Origin: Candidatus Methylacidiphilales bacterium
Lineage (GTDB): Bacteria; Verrucomicrobiota; Verrucomicrobiia; Methylacidiphilales; JAAUTS01
Reading direction: 5' to 3'
Assembly (NCBI GenBank): GCA_028713655.1
Contig: JAQTNW010000005.1
Location: 46,533 to 110,532 of the forward strand
Length of the DNA: 64,000 bases
The position numbers were made by a program, and so were the translations under genes. Below the pieces are notes generated by a model that was not told where the DNA came from, did not search any database, and worked only from the letters and a program-made list of their open reading frames with translations. Numbering within the stretch: the first letter of the stretch is position 1; each line of letters opens with the position of its first letter. Shown here one piece after another: positions 50,800 through 60,780 of the stretch.

Positions 50800-51489
50800 A
50801 TGAAAAAAATCATTACAAAATTCCTGGCTTTGGGATCCTTTGCGCTCCTATTCGCCCCAACGGTTCAACTCCGCGCTGCAGACATGCAGGAACGGATACA
50901 AACCGCAATACAGATACTCGACAAGAAACAAGGCTCCGCGAATCCGATTCCGGCTGAGCTGCTTAATCACGCAAAAGGTGTCGCCATTTTCAGCGTAACC
51001 AAGGGCGGGTTGGGCATTGGCGGTCTTGGTGGTGAAGGAATCGTGGTATTGCGCCTCAAGGACATGATTTCACATTCCTGGACGGCGCCTTGCGCCTTCA
51101 ATCTTGCCGGCGGCTCCATTGGAGCGCAAATCGGGTTTACCGAATCCCGTTACATCGTCATTCTGAATACCGATGATGCTGTCAGGCATTTTACCAGTTC
51201 GGAAAAAATGACCTGGGATGGCACCGCGACGGGAACAGCCGGCAATGACACGCTGACGGAAAAAGCAACAACGACCGAGCTCCAACACAGGGAGATCGTT
51301 GTTTACAAGGACTCAGGCGGCATTTTTGGCGGCGCAACCCTGGGCGGCACCTCCATTGAGCGCAAGGACGAGATCAACCAACGCGCGTACGGAGAAGATG
51401 TTCTCACGAGAAACATTTTGAATGGCAATGTCCATGCGCCCAAATCCGCCGGGCGCATGTTCATGCTTTTGGATGGCAAACTGAACTGA
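50800..51489 (+). CDS. Secreted SYLF-domain (Ysc84-like) lipid-binding protein
   Basis: 229 residues with a signal peptide (FLALGSFALLFAPTVQLRA-A). The SYLF domain follows: IPAELLNHAKGVAIFSVTKG, GLGIGGLGGEGIVVLRLKDM, SWTAPCAFNLAGGSIGAQIG, YIVILNTDDAVRHFTSSEKM. SYLF domains bind phosphoinositide-type lipids in eukaryotes. The bacterial secreted forms are envelope proteins of unclear role. Confidence 0.85.
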   Translation: MKKIITKFLALGSFALLFAPTVQLRAADMQERIQTAIQILDKKQGSANPIPAELLNHAKGVAIFSVTKGGLGIGGLGGEGIVVLRLKDMISHSWTAPCAFNLAGGSIGAQIGFTESRYIVILNTDDAVRHFTSSEKMTWDGTATGTAGNDTLTEKATTTELQHREIVVYKDSGGIFGGATLGGTSIERKDEINQRAYGEDVLTRNILNGNVHAPKSAGRMFMLLDGKLN

Positions 51490-51534
51490 GCAAATGAGGT
51501 GTTTATGGCTGGATGAGAATGCCTCCACCAGCCT

Positions 51535-51570
51535 GCATATCTCATACCGCAAAGGCGGCATGAGATATGC
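51535..51570. repeat. Strong hairpin between convergent genes
   Basis: GCATATCTCAT and ATGAGATATGC form a perfect 11-bp stem, with an inner CCGC/GGCGG arm. It lies between the SYLF gene (+) and the lacI-type gene (-) and may end both transcripts, although no T-run follows. Confidence 0.5.
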
Positions 51571-51644
51571 GCTCCCCGGCGAGCCCCTGCTTAAATCCTG
51601 GATGTAAACAAACCCTGCAGGTCCTGGTAAAATTCAAAACGGCA

Positions 51645-52688
51645 TCACACACGCGCTGCGAATTCTGGCGCGACCAGGGTTTTGGTGCTTGCGCGCTCGA
51701 TCAATTCCACAGGCAGAACCCTGCCGCCCAGAGTCCCCTTTGTTTCCATCCAATGGAACCACAAATTGAAGGCCGCCTTGCCCAAATCCACCTGTGGATG
51801 GCGGACGGTCGTCAGCGGTGTCGAATAATTCGCCGCGAGCAGGCCGTCCCCGAATCCAACGACTGAAACATCCTCCGGAACGCGGCACCCCTGTTTTTTC
51901 AACATATCACTCGCGCCTATCGCCACGGGATCGCTGGCGCAGACAACCGCGCTGAAGGAAACCTCCTCCGCAAGCGCGCGCGCCATGGCCTGCCGTCCCT
52001 GCTCGATGTCCATCCCAGCCAGAAAGACCCGTTCTTCCTCATAGGGAATACCGGCATGATCCAGAGCCCGGCGAAAACCCCGCATGTGCTCCGCAGCGGA
52101 ACTCGACGCCGGAGGTCCGGACAGGTATAGAATCCTGCGATGCCCCCGCTCGATCAGATACTGCGTCGCCAATTCGCTTCCCTTTTGGGCATCCACGGTG
52201 ACCCAGCCGGCTTTCGGATATTGGGGTGTACTCACCGGATAATGATGCAGAAAAACCAGCGGAACTCCGTGTTGGGCCGCTGCATCCAATAAAACGGAAC
52301 GTTGCTGGATGCGAACCAGCGGATAAACAAAGACCGCCTCCACCTGGCGTTCGAACATGCGGAATAATGTCGAGAGCTCGAGAGCGGCATTATTTTGCGA
52401 GGATGCAACCATCAAATTGTAAGAACGCGCGGACGCCTCTTCTTCCAGGCCGCGAAGAATATTGGCGGCGTACGGGTCATTGAGCGCCGGCAGAATCACA
52501 CCGAGTACCTGGCTCAACCCACCCCGGAGGCTGCGCGCCAGATGGTTGGGAATGTAACCGAGGCGTCTGGCCTCCTGCCGCACACGCTCCTTGGTTTTCT
52601 GCCCGATGTCAGGCGCATCACGCAAGGCTTTGGAAACCGCCATCACGGACAGGTTCAGGCTGGTTGCAATGTCTTTTAAAGTTGCCAT
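51645..52688 (-). CDS. LacI-family transcriptional regulator
   Basis: 347 residues: the N-terminal LacI helix-turn-helix (TLKDIATSLNLSVMAVSKAL) with hinge (GYIPNHLARSLRGG), then a periplasmic-binding-like effector domain (GVILPALNDPYAANILRGLE; VVCASDPVAIGASDMLKKQG; PLTTVRHPQVDLGKAAFNLW). It should bind a sugar or related ligand. The target is unknown; no sugar operon is adjacent. Confidence 0.9.
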   Translation of the reverse strand: MATLKDIATSLNLSVMAVSKALRDAPDIGQKTKERVRQEARRLGYIPNHLARSLRGGLSQVLGVILPALNDPYAANILRGLEEEASARSYNLMVASSQNNAALELSTLFRMFERQVEAVFVYPLVRIQQRSVLLDAAAQHGVPLVFLHHYPVSTPQYPKAGWVTVDAQKGSELATQYLIERGHRRILYLSGPPASSSAAEHMRGFRRALDHAGIPYEEERVFLAGMDIEQGRQAMARALAEEVSFSAVVCASDPVAIGASDMLKKQGCRVPEDVSVVGFGDGLLAANYSTPLTTVRHPQVDLGKAAFNLWFHWMETKGTLGGRVLPVELIERASTKTLVAPEFAARV

Positions 52689-52718
52689 GTGAAATTTTGC
52701 GATAAACGCGCTCGAATT

Positions 52719-53183
52719 TTATAATTTGCCTTGGGATTCCGTCAGATGAAAGAAAAACTCGTCCTGACTTTTGGCGCTGATGAGTTTTTGCCGGACCGCA
52801 TCTTCCTTGAGCAAGCGCGCCAACGCCCCGACCGTGGCCAGATATTCCGTAACCATGCGTTTGGGCGTTCCAATGACGAAAATCAACTTCACACATTCGT
52901 GCGCCTTGACAAACGGAACCCCATGCCGGCTGCGCCCCACCGAAATGACCATATCCTTGACGTTGTCAGTGCGGGCGTGCGGGAAGGCAACTTCATGGCC
53001 AAAACAGGTGGATTCCTGCCTCTCCCGTGTAAGCAAATCGTTATAAAAACCCTCAAAATCCGTCACACTGGCCTGGTCCTTAAGCATCAACGCCACTTCA
53101 CGCACGGCCTCCTCCTGCAAAGTCGCCTTGATATCGAGCGATATCATAAACGGCTTCAAGATCTCGGAGATAGTTTTGGCCAT
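52719..53183 (-). CDS. PTS EIIA (PtsN/fructose type) domain protein
   Basis: From ATG 53183 (MAKTISEILKPFMISLDIKA) the protein has 154 residues. The phosphorylatable His69 is in CFGHEVAFPHARTDNVKDMV. It is a PTS_EIIA_2 domain, either regulatory (PtsN-like) or from a sugar PTS; no EIIB/C is present, so a regulatory role is more likely. It lies 14 bp after nadK. Confidence 0.85.
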   Translation of the reverse strand: MAKTISEILKPFMISLDIKATLQEEAVREVALMLKDQASVTDFEGFYNDLLTRERQESTCFGHEVAFPHARTDNVKDMVISVGRSRHGVPFVKAHECVKLIFVIGTPKRMVTEYLATVGALARLLKEDAVRQKLISAKSQDEFFFHLTESQGKL

Positions 53184-53197
53184 ATTTAAATCCCAGG

Positions 53198-54067
53198 TTA
53201 AATGCTGGTCCCGCTCCATCTTAATTTTTGCCTGAGCACCGTATAAAAATTGGTTTCAGGCAGCCAGGCCAGCCGGGTGGCGCCCTTTGCCTTTGAAAAC
53301 TCAACCCGATCCTTGGGATGGAGTCTTAAACAATTCAATCCGTCGGTTTCCAAATCGAGCACGGGGCTGTCATTTGGAATTTCAATGAATATCGGGCTGC
53401 CGGCATCCACGACCAGGGGCCGGTTGGTCAAGGCATGAGCACACAGGGGATTCAACAGAAACGCCTCCGCATTCGGAGTGATGATGGGGCCTCCGGCGGA
53501 GAGCGAATAAGCCGTGGAACCGGTCGGCGTTGCGATAATCAGGCCGTCGCACAAATAGGTCGTTAAATATTCGCCGTTTATCCGGACATCAAGGCGCACC
53601 ATGTGGGAATGTCCTCCCCGCGTAATCACACCCTCGTTCAACGCCCAACCTGTGTAGAACGTTTTATCATCACGCACCACCCGGACGGATAACGCAATCC
53701 TCTCGGTCACATAATATTCTCCGCGCAAAATCCTGGGCAGGGCTTCCACCACCCCCTCTCTCGGGAGCGAGGTCAAAAAACCCAGCGTGCCGGCATTGAT
53801 GCCCAACAACGGCGTCTTGGATCCCTGAATCCGGCGGGCCGCGTGCAGCAACGTGCCATCCCCGCCAATCACAAGGATCAAGTCGGATTTTTGGCGGCGC
53901 AAATCACCAATGGCGCCGATGGTGTCGGGATCTTCGTACGCATTGCCAACCCGGTCACACGCCACGCGGTGCTTCTTGAGGATGGATTCCACAAGCCCCG
54001 CCACTTCCCGGGCGGGCGGCTTGTTCTCATTGGCCCAAATCGTTACACGAGCGATTTTTTTGCGCAT
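53198..54067 (-). CDS. nadK: NAD kinase
   Basis: Phosphorylates NAD to NADP. 289 residues with the GGDGT motif (LILVIGGDGTLLHAARRIQG), NAGTLGFLTSLP, the substrate segment LNEGVITRGGHSHMVRLDVR, and TPTGSTAYSLSAGGPIITP. The length and motif order are standard. Confidence 0.95.
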   Translation of the reverse strand: MRKKIARVTIWANENKPPAREVAGLVESILKKHRVACDRVGNAYEDPDTIGAIGDLRRQKSDLILVIGGDGTLLHAARRIQGSKTPLLGINAGTLGFLTSLPREGVVEALPRILRGEYYVTERIALSVRVVRDDKTFYTGWALNEGVITRGGHSHMVRLDVRINGEYLTTYLCDGLIIATPTGSTAYSLSAGGPIITPNAEAFLLNPLCAHALTNRPLVVDAGSPIFIEIPNDSPVLDLETDGLNCLRLHPKDRVEFSKAKGATRLAWLPETNFYTVLRQKLRWSGTSI

Positions 54068-54295
54068 AAGGGGTAGTCGCGGCCGCCATCCCTACCGTCC
54101 GATGGCAAAGCCCATGACTCTATCCAAAGTTCAGCCGTTTAAGTTGGAAAGACAAGCCATGATTTTTCGACGCGATCCATGTGGCTATATTGATGCTGGC
54201 TTTCATCCGCGTTTATCCTTGTCCCGCCGGAAATCACTTGCGCGCAACCTGAAACGAAGTACTGTCAACATTTGGTTCCAATCCATCAAGCCCCT

Positions 54296-54697
54296 ATGCA
54301 TATCGTCACCCAACTGGCCTTGTTTGTCGCAAACAAACCCGGCACGCTCGCGTCCGTCTGCAAGGTACTGGCCCAGTCGAACATCAATATTTACGCCATC
54401 AGCACCTCGGACACCATCGACCATTCCGTGGTCCGCCTGGTTGTGGACGATCCCAAGAAAGCCATGAAAGTCTTTGAAAACCACGGCACCCTCGTGGTCG
54501 AAACCGATGTGCTGATGATTGACGGGAACAACAAACCGGGTTCCCTGCAAATCATCGCGGAAAAATTGAGCGCTGCGCGCATCAACATCGAATACGCCTA
54601 CCTTGCCACAAGCCCCGACGCCAAACGCGGCCTCCTTATTTTGCGGCCTTCCAATACGGCCAAAGCCCTGAAAGTCCTGAATACCCGGGGCAAATAA
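54296..54697 (+). CDS. Tandem ACT-domain protein
   Basis: 133 residues from ATG 54296 consisting of two ACT domains: MHIVTQLALFVANKPGTLAS with VCKVLAQSNINIYAISTSD, then NKPGSLQIIAEKLSAARINI with EYAYLATS. ACT domains bind amino acids. As a stand-alone protein it is a candidate amino-acid sensor. The first segment is longer in the open frame (54272), but the fold begins at 54296. Confidence 0.85.
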   Translation: MHIVTQLALFVANKPGTLASVCKVLAQSNINIYAISTSDTIDHSVVRLVVDDPKKAMKVFENHGTLVVETDVLMIDGNNKPGSLQIIAEKLSAARINIEYAYLATSPDAKRGLLILRPSNTAKALKVLNTRGK

Positions 54698-54855
54698 AAA
54701 AGTTTTCACTTTTACTTCTGAATTCAACATTCTGCATTCTTCATTTTGCTCAACGTACTTTGCGATCTTCCTGTAAAAAATGTGTTCTGCTTTTCTTGCG
54801 GCTTTGCGTTAAAAATCTGCGTCTATCCGCGTGTATCTGCGGTTAAAAAATTCTT

Positions 54856-55317
54856 ATGAACAAGGCCGGAATTTACAGGCCCTTGCAGCACCCGGCCTTC
54901 CTTCTCTTCCTGCTGCTGCTCGCACTCGCCCTCGCGGTGAGCCGGAATTCGCGCGGCCCATTCACCATGACCGCGTCCTGGTACGGCCCCACGTTCCAGG
55001 GAAAAATCACCGCATCCGGGGAGCCTTTTGACATGTATGCCATGACCGCCGCGCACAAATCCCTGCCCCTCGGAACCGTGTTAAAAGTCACCTGGCCCAA
55101 AACCGGAAAAAGCGCTGTGGTGACGATCAACGACCGTGGGCCGTATGTTTGGGGACGTGACCTCGATTTGTCCTATGCTGCGGCCGAGCAATTGGGGTGT
55201 GTGCAGGAAGGTGTTGTCAGGGTGAAAGCCGAGTGGATCAGGCATGACAGCCGCTATGACCGGCATCTTCGCACGGAACCAAACCCGGCCTCAGGAGCCA
55301 CATTGCAAGCTCCTTAG
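54856..55317 (+). CDS. RlpA-like septal/lytic double-psi beta-barrel protein
   Basis: 153 residues with an N-terminal signal or anchor helix (AFLLFLLLLALALAV) and a RlpA domain: MTASWYGPTFQGKITASGEP, DMYAMTAAHKSLPLGTVLKV, VTINDRGPYVWGRDLDLSYA with the catalytic Asp in NDRGP. RlpA proteins cut denuded glycan at the septum. There is no lipobox and no SPOR domain, so it is a minimal form. Confidence 0.85.
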   Translation: MNKAGIYRPLQHPAFLLFLLLLALALAVSRNSRGPFTMTASWYGPTFQGKITASGEPFDMYAMTAAHKSLPLGTVLKVTWPKTGKSAVVTINDRGPYVWGRDLDLSYAAAEQLGCVQEGVVRVKAEWIRHDSRYDRHLRTEPNPASGATLQAP

Positions 55318-55354
55318 GATTGACAAATACCCGGTAGCGTGGGATGCCCCACAC

Positions 55355-55588
55355 ATGAAAACCGCTGTCGCGGACCAAAAGCGCAGAATCGTACTTCCCG
55401 GCGTCTCTCCCGGCGATGTGCTCTCCATCCAACAAACCGAGCCCGGGCACTTCGAGCTGTCGATCCTGATTCCAACGCCCAAAAAATCGCCTCCAACACC
55501 ATCTCAAGTGAGACGCCTGAAGAATGACCATGCCCTCACCCCCTCGCTGTCATGGAAACAGTTGCGTAAACTGACCCGCGAATCATGA
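55355..55588 (+). CDS. VapB-like antitoxin
   Basis: 77 residues from ATG 55355, beginning MKTAVADQKRRIVLPGVSPG with an AbrB-type swapped-hairpin start (RRIVLPGVSPGDVLSIQQTE) and a C-terminal basic helix (PSLSWKQLRKLTRES). Its stop overlaps the ATG of the PIN-domain gene (55585), the usual vapBC arrangement. Confidence 0.7.
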   Translation: MKTAVADQKRRIVLPGVSPGDVLSIQQTEPGHFELSILIPTPKKSPPTPSQVRRLKNDHALTPSLSWKQLRKLTRES

Positions 55589-56003
55589 TTTTTCTGGATA
55601 CGAATGTTTTGATTTATGCCTTTGACCCAAAGTCCCCATTTCATGAATGGCAAGGAGGGTTCTCAAACAGGCATTATCGGGAAAGGGTGGCGCGGTCAAC
55701 CCGATCGTTCTTGCAGAGCTTTGTGTGGGTAACTCCCACTCGCATACCGTTCCGGAGCGGCTTGGAAAAATGGGGATTCACATGTTGGACTTGAAAGCGG
55801 AGGTCGCACCAGCCTGCGCAGCCGCTTATCGCCAGTATCTGGGGAGTCGGCGGAAAGGCGGCCCATCCTCGCCGAAGAAGACGCCGTTGCCCGATTTTTT
55901 TATCGGAGCGCATGCGTTGCTTCTGGGCTTGCGCCTGGCCACCGCAGACGCCGACCGCTACCGCATCTATTTTCCAGCATTGAAACTGCTTGTGCCCGCT
56001 TGA
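55585..56003 (+). pseudogene. VapC-like PIN-domain toxin broken by a frameshift
   Basis: The first frame encodes MIFLDTNVLIYAFDPKSPFH-EW with the first PIN aspartate, then runs out into unrelated sequence. From about 55646 the next frame continues the family sequence: ARRVLKQALSGKGGAVNPIV, LAELCVGNSHSHTVPE, PDFFIGAHALLLGLRLATAD with the acidic residues of the PIN site. Adding one G after TGG (55643-55645) would restore WARRVL. It is either a real one-base deletion that inactivates the RNase toxin or a sequence error. Confidence 0.8.
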
Positions 56004-56182
56004 AGAAGGGGGAAATGACTGCCGCAGACTTGTCACGTCTTCTGGGCGTCGACCGCAGCCTCGGAGTCAGAATCCTGAATAAAGAACGGAATCTGACCAT
56101 CAACCACATCAAGAAGCTGGCCGCGCGGTTCCAGGTGCCGATGGGAATATTCACTGCCAGAGTGCCGGCTTTGCTGAGATAA
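56000..56182 (+). pseudogene. Fragment of a HigA-type antitoxin
   Basis: The 60 residues (TTG 56000 or ATG 56015) match only the C-terminal helix-turn-helix half of HigA-like antitoxins: MTAADLSRLLGVDRSLGVRI, LNKERNLTINHIKKLAARFQ, VPMGIF. The N-terminal half and the partner toxin are missing. It overlaps the end of the broken vapC. Confidence 0.55.
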
Positions 56183-56203
56183 ACCGGCGAGCGCCATCCT
56201 CGA

Positions 56204-58942
56204 CTATGTTCTGGGTTTCGGCGCCTCGGCCGCATCCAATCTTTCACGCACAATTTGCGCAAGTTTTTGCGCCTCGAACGGCTTGGTGAGAAAGTTGGCG
56301 CCTTCTTTTAATGGAAAATCCTTGCCGACAACTTCCGCGCTGTAACCGCTCATGTAAATCACCTGCAGTTTTGGATTTTCCAGAAGGATGCTTTGGGCCA
56401 GATTTTTCCCGCTCATACCGTCTGGCATCACAAGATCGGTGAGCAACAAACGGATTTCTTCGTGATTTGCCTTCCAGACTTCCAATGCTTTCACGCCCGT
56501 AGGCGCTTCCAGAATCCGATAGCCCAGTTGCGAAAGCGCTTTTCGCACGGAAACGCGCAGCGACGGGTCATCTTCCACCAATAAAATCGTTTCATGGCCG
56601 CCACTCGTGATCGTCAAAGCCGATTGTAAGGATTTGGCACCTCCATTTTCAGGCAATTGCGGGAGATAAACCCGGAATGACGTTCCGTGATTCACTTCGC
56701 TATAGACGTTAATCCAGCCTTGATGTTGTTGGACGATGCCGAATACGGTCGCCAATCCAAGTCCAGTGCCTTTACCCACGTCTTTGGTGGTGAAGAAAGG
56801 CTCAAAAATCCTCGGGAGAATTTCGCGCGGTATGCCGCAGCCGCTGTCGCTGACATTCAAACAAACAAATGAACCCGTACGCGCCTGGGGCGATTGGGCA
56901 ACGGCAAAATCGTCGAATTCCACGCCGGAAGTCTCGATGACAAGCTGCCCGCCATCAGGCATGGCATCCCGCGCATTCACGGCGAGATTCAACAGAATCT
57001 GATCCATCATGCCAGCGTCGGCGTGGACCAACATCGGCTCTGACGACAATTTAATCTGCATCCGAACATTTTCAGCGAGGATGCGATTCAACATTTTTGC
57101 CGTGCTGGTGACGGATTCATTCAAGTCAACATCACTCGGCTGAAACACTTCACGGCGGCTGAACAAAAGCAATTGGCGGGTGAGAGCGGCCGCGCGTTTG
57201 ACGGTGATGCTGATTTCGTCCGCAAATTCCGCTTGCTCGGAGGACAGACTGCCACTGCGTTTCAGCAATGCAGACTGCATTTCAATGACTGCCAGTATGT
57301 TGTTGAAATCATGCGCCACGCCGCCGGCCAACTGGCCGATACCCTCCATTTTTTGCGACTGGCGGAATTGCTCCTCAATTTCCTGGCGCTTTCCCTCGGT
57401 AAAGAACAGGGAAACCACGTTGGCAATCGCGATGGCGAAAGTCTGTTCGTCCGCCGTCCACTGCCGCGCTGGGCCGGCGTGTTCACAACAAACAACCCCC
57501 GCCACGCTGCCAATGACGTGTATGGGCGAATCCAGCATGGATGAGATTCCATTGGGGCGAAGATAGGTTTCGGATAACTCCGCCGTGCGCGGGTCCCGAT
57601 TGGCATCGTGGGCGGCGATAACGGCCCCGTCACCCAGTGCGCGGAAATAGGACGGAAAATCCGCCGCGCGCAACACCGCCCCGCTGGAATACGACCCCGG
57701 GCTCAATTCAAACAACGCCTGGCAGGCGATTCCTTGATTGTCCCGCTCATAACACCAGATGCTGACGCGTTCAACCCCAAGTGTCCTGGCCGCGATTTGA
57801 GTGACCTCGCGCCTGATATCTGCGGCGCCGTCGCGGCGCAAGGCGCAAACGCGCGTCAACTCCATCAGAGCGGCCTCTTGACGGGAATAACGTTCATTGG
57901 TTGCGCGCAAGTCTTCTTGCACCCGCTTGCGCTCGGTGATGTCCTGAACCAGCGATACGATGCGCTGTTCGCCGTCCAACTCAATCAACTCGGTATTGAT
58001 TAATACGGTCTTGCTGCCACCGTCACGCATGCGGGCTTGCAATTCCAAATCACGCAATGTTTCGCCGGCAAGCAACGACTTGGCCTGATTGCGATCCGCC
58101 GCCGCACTCCAAAGCCCCAGTTCGACAGCATTGTGGCCGATCAATTCCTGCGGCGAGTATCCCGTGATCCGGCAAAAGCTTTCGTTGACCTCCAGATATT
58201 CCCCCGTTTCCATTTTCGTAATGGCAATGCCGCTGGGGTTTGATCGAAAGGCCTTTGAGAACTTTTCTTCGTTCTCCCGCAGTTTCCTCACCTCGTCACG
58301 GCGGATTGCAAAATTCACGATCAACACAACCGCGCTGATGGCGGCCAGCACAATCACGACCGCCTCACCCCAATACAGGTGGTGGATGCTGTTGTGCATG
58401 TAATTCGCGTAGATGATGCTGTTCTCGTGATTGTATTTGAGCAGCGCTTCGGCGGATCCAATCACAGCGACGTAAGCCGGAACCAGGCTGTTCTCAAGGA
58501 AGGCGGCGCTTCCATTCCGGTCACCGGCCACAATCAGCGACTCATAAGTCAGCCTCTGGCGGCGGTATTCCTCATACTGACTTGTCACCCGATCGAGCAG
58601 GGCTCGATCCTCCCCGGGGTTAATTTTTATTGTGGCATGGTATTGCTCAACAGCACTAGCGAAGGCCAAGTCAGAGTCATGCGCGATTTTAAGGCTCGCA
58701 TCACGGGATTGTGCCGTCTGCGCGGAAGCCGCCACCATCACCCAACCAATACCGCGGGACATGGCCATCCGCATCTTGTGAGCGGCGATCGTCCCGGGCA
58801 CTGTGTCCGTGACAATCAAATCGCTGCCACGCTGTACTTGCTGTCCGCTGAAGTAAGCGATCGCCGCCATGGCGAGGAACAATCCCACAATCGCAATGCC
58901 CGCCAACCGTATCTGCAGCGATGCGTCTTGCCGACTCTTCAT
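56204..58942 (-). CDS. Hybrid sensor histidine kinase (4HB-PAS-GAF-HisKA-HATPase-REC)
   Basis: 912 residues. Two transmembrane helices ([34 protein letters not shown]) bracket a helical periplasmic sensor. PAS ([20 protein letters not shown]), GAF ([20 protein letters not shown]), HisKA ([14 protein letters not shown], His544), HATPase_c ([31 protein letters not shown]) and a C-terminal receiver ([28 protein letters not shown], Asp836) follow. No cognate regulator lies next to it. Confidence 0.92.
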   Translation of the reverse strand: MKSRQDASLQIRLAGIAIVGLFLAMAAIAYFSGQQVQRGSDLIVTDTVPGTIAAHKMRMAMSRGIGWVMVAASAQTAQSRDASLKIAHDSDLAFASAVEQYHATIKINPGEDRALLDRVTSQYEEYRRQRLTYESLIVAGDRNGSAAFLENSLVPAYVAVIGSAEALLKYNHENSIIYANYMHNSIHHLYWGEAVVIVLAAISAVVLIVNFAIRRDEVRKLRENEEKFSKAFRSNPSGIAITKMETGEYLEVNESFCRITGYSPQELIGHNAVELGLWSAAADRNQAKSLLAGETLRDLELQARMRDGGSKTVLINTELIELDGEQRIVSLVQDITERKRVQEDLRATNERYSRQEAALMELTRVCALRRDGAADIRREVTQIAARTLGVERVSIWCYERDNQGIACQALFELSPGSYSSGAVLRAADFPSYFRALGDGAVIAAHDANRDPRTAELSETYLRPNGISSMLDSPIHVIGSVAGVVCCEHAGPARQWTADEQTFAIAIANVVSLFFTEGKRQEIEEQFRQSQKMEGIGQLAGGVAHDFNNILAVIEMQSALLKRSGSLSSEQAEFADEISITVKRAAALTRQLLLFSRREVFQPSDVDLNESVTSTAKMLNRILAENVRMQIKLSSEPMLVHADAGMMDQILLNLAVNARDAMPDGGQLVIETSGVEFDDFAVAQSPQARTGSFVCLNVSDSGCGIPREILPRIFEPFFTTKDVGKGTGLGLATVFGIVQQHQGWINVYSEVNHGTSFRVYLPQLPENGGAKSLQSALTITSGGHETILLVEDDPSLRVSVRKALSQLGYRILEAPTGVKALEVWKANHEEIRLLLTDLVMPDGMSGKNLAQSILLENPKLQVIYMSGYSAEVVGKDFPLKEGANFLTKPFEAQKLAQIVRERLDAAEAPKPRT

Positions 58943-59051
58943 ATGACCGGGTTCATATTTTGATCCAACTGGTGTGTTAATATAAGACTGCCATGTATGT
59001 TATCTTTTGATTCTTGTTTTGTCCATTCGGAGTTTGAGTGGAGCCTTGACT

Positions 59052-59143
59052 AACCCGGATGTTTCGCACGCTGCTAAAAACCGCCGCAAAGTGTCCGAGC
59101 GCCAAAACGGGGCGGGAACAGGGGCGTAACGGACATCCGGGTT
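59052..59143. mobile_element. MITE-like 92-bp element with 11-bp inverted ends
   Basis: AACCCGGATGT (59052-59062) and ACATCCGGGTT (59133-59143) are perfect inverted ends, preceded and followed by TT/TA-type bases (TGACT|AACCC ... GGGTT|AATAG). The interior is GC-rich with no frame. It sits between the sensor kinase start and the lnt 3' end. Confidence 0.5.
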
Positions 59144-59174
59144 AATAGCCTGCATAGGCCCTGTGCGAGTCTTT

Positions 59175-60767
59175 CTACCGTTGAGCGACAGCACCAATAC
59201 GTCGATCATCAAAATGGGCATGGAATATGCAGGCTAAAACAAGCGCCAAACTGAGCCAGACAATCCAGTCCCCCCAAAGCTCATAAAATGTTGTCCGAAC
59301 GCGCGGGATGCCCAGATCCCCCTTCTTGTAGCCGGAAATATAGGTCGAACCCGTCGCGTCATCCTTCAATATATTCGTCACCACGCCCTTTTCCGAGATC
59401 GCGGCCGTAACCCCGGAATTTGTCACGCGCAGCATCGGCCTGCGATGCTCGATGGTCCGGAACACCGCGTTGGCCAGGTGCTGGCGGGATTGGGCCGAGC
59501 GGTTGAACCAGCCGTCATTGGTGATGTTGATGAACAAGTCCGGTTGTTGCCGTGCAAATGCGGTGGCCGCCTGCGGCAGCGCGTCTTCAAAACAAATCAA
59601 AGGAGCTATCTTCAGGGCTGGGCGGTTGAGGTACAGCAATGCGGCTTCCGTTCCCGGAGAAAAATCCATGCCCAGCGGCGTAAGCTTCCGGATGATCGGA
59701 AACACATCGGCCAGGGGCGTGTATTCGCCAAATATCACAAGATGGTTTTTGGAATAGATTCCGGGCCTGGCCACCCCCGGATTGAACAAAAAGGCGCTGT
59801 TATACACCTTGCCCCCCGCAAAATAATTGGACCCAAACAACCAGGACTCGCCGCGGTCAACCGTGAGCGACTTGAGCAGGTCGTTGAAACCAGGGTCGGC
59901 ATAAATCTCCTCCGGCACCGGTGTTTCCGGCCAGATGACAAGATCGACCCGGCCTGATGCGCCCGGGTCCGACAATCCGGAGATGCTGAGCACCTGCAAC
60001 TTGGCCATGGCTTCGCGCATGGAGACACCCCTGCCCCAGGGGTCCTGGGGCAGATTCGGCTGGATCGCCAGATAATGCAAAGTCACGGGATAGTCGGGTT
60101 TTTCGAGCACGACTTTGACTCCAAAAATAAAACTCAGTGCGGCCAGGCCCATGGCCAGTGTGAATTCCCAGCGGTTTTTGAGCGTCGGCTCGCGTTTGAT
60201 CTCCTTCAACATGCGCGCAAGAGTCAGTGCGATGGAGAGGCTGACAAACGCCACAAGCCATGAAAGCAGCAGCACGCCGCCCAACTCCGCTATCTGGATG
60301 ATGCCGATGACTTCATGCTGGGTCACACCCAGGTCATTCCAGGGGAACCCACTGAAAAGCCAGCCCCGGATCCATTCCAGAAGGACCCAGGCGGAAGCGC
60401 CGAACAAGGCTCGGCTGATGTTGAGCACGGATGTCAACCGGTGGCGCGCGCGCTGGACATACAACCACCATACGAGCGCCCAGAGCGCCGGATACAAGCC
60501 CAGATACAATGTGAGCGCAAACCAACCCAGTGTGGTGACCTCGTTGATCCAGAAAAGTGACGTCCCGAAATGAACCGCGCCTGACACATAACCCGCAACC
60601 AATGCCGCGCGCCAGGATCGCGCTCCATACATCAATCCAAGGGACATGGGCCCGAGGGCGATCCATCCGCACCAAGCCTGGGAAAACGGCGCGTAGCCGG
60701 CCGTCAAAAGCAGTCCGGAGGCAACGGCACAAAGCAGGACGATCCAGCGCGGCCGCGGCAAAATCAT
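59175..60767 (-). CDS. lnt: Apolipoprotein N-acyltransferase
   Basis: Lnt adds the third acyl chain to lipoproteins in the inner membrane; the window's own lipoproteins are substrates. From ATG 60767 (MILPRPRWIVLLCAVASGLL) it has 530 residues, several N-terminal helices and the nitrilase-type triad regions VIWPETPVPEE (Glu), YSKNHLVIFGEYTP (Lys) and PLICFEDALP (Cys). The frame extends upstream to 60857, but that part would overlap the next gene. The final helix is LALVLACIFHAH. Confidence 0.93.
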   Translation of the reverse strand: MILPRPRWIVLLCAVASGLLLTAGYAPFSQAWCGWIALGPMSLGLMYGARSWRAALVAGYVSGAVHFGTSLFWINEVTTLGWFALTLYLGLYPALWALVWWLYVQRARHRLTSVLNISRALFGASAWVLLEWIRGWLFSGFPWNDLGVTQHEVIGIIQIAELGGVLLLSWLVAFVSLSIALTLARMLKEIKREPTLKNRWEFTLAMGLAALSFIFGVKVVLEKPDYPVTLHYLAIQPNLPQDPWGRGVSMREAMAKLQVLSISGLSDPGASGRVDLVIWPETPVPEEIYADPGFNDLLKSLTVDRGESWLFGSNYFAGGKVYNSAFLFNPGVARPGIYSKNHLVIFGEYTPLADVFPIIRKLTPLGMDFSPGTEAALLYLNRPALKIAPLICFEDALPQAATAFARQQPDLFINITNDGWFNRSAQSRQHLANAVFRTIEHRRPMLRVTNSGVTAAISEKGVVTNILKDDATGSTYISGYKKGDLGIPRVRTTFYELWGDWIVWLSLALVLACIFHAHFDDRRIGAVAQR

Positions 60768-60780
60768 GGGCAGGAGATTG

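Noticed and set aside
59000..59221. 73-codon minus-strand frame overlapping the end of lnt
   Set aside because: It runs through the MITE-like element and the lnt 3' end. The composition is not protein-like and no start signal is seen.
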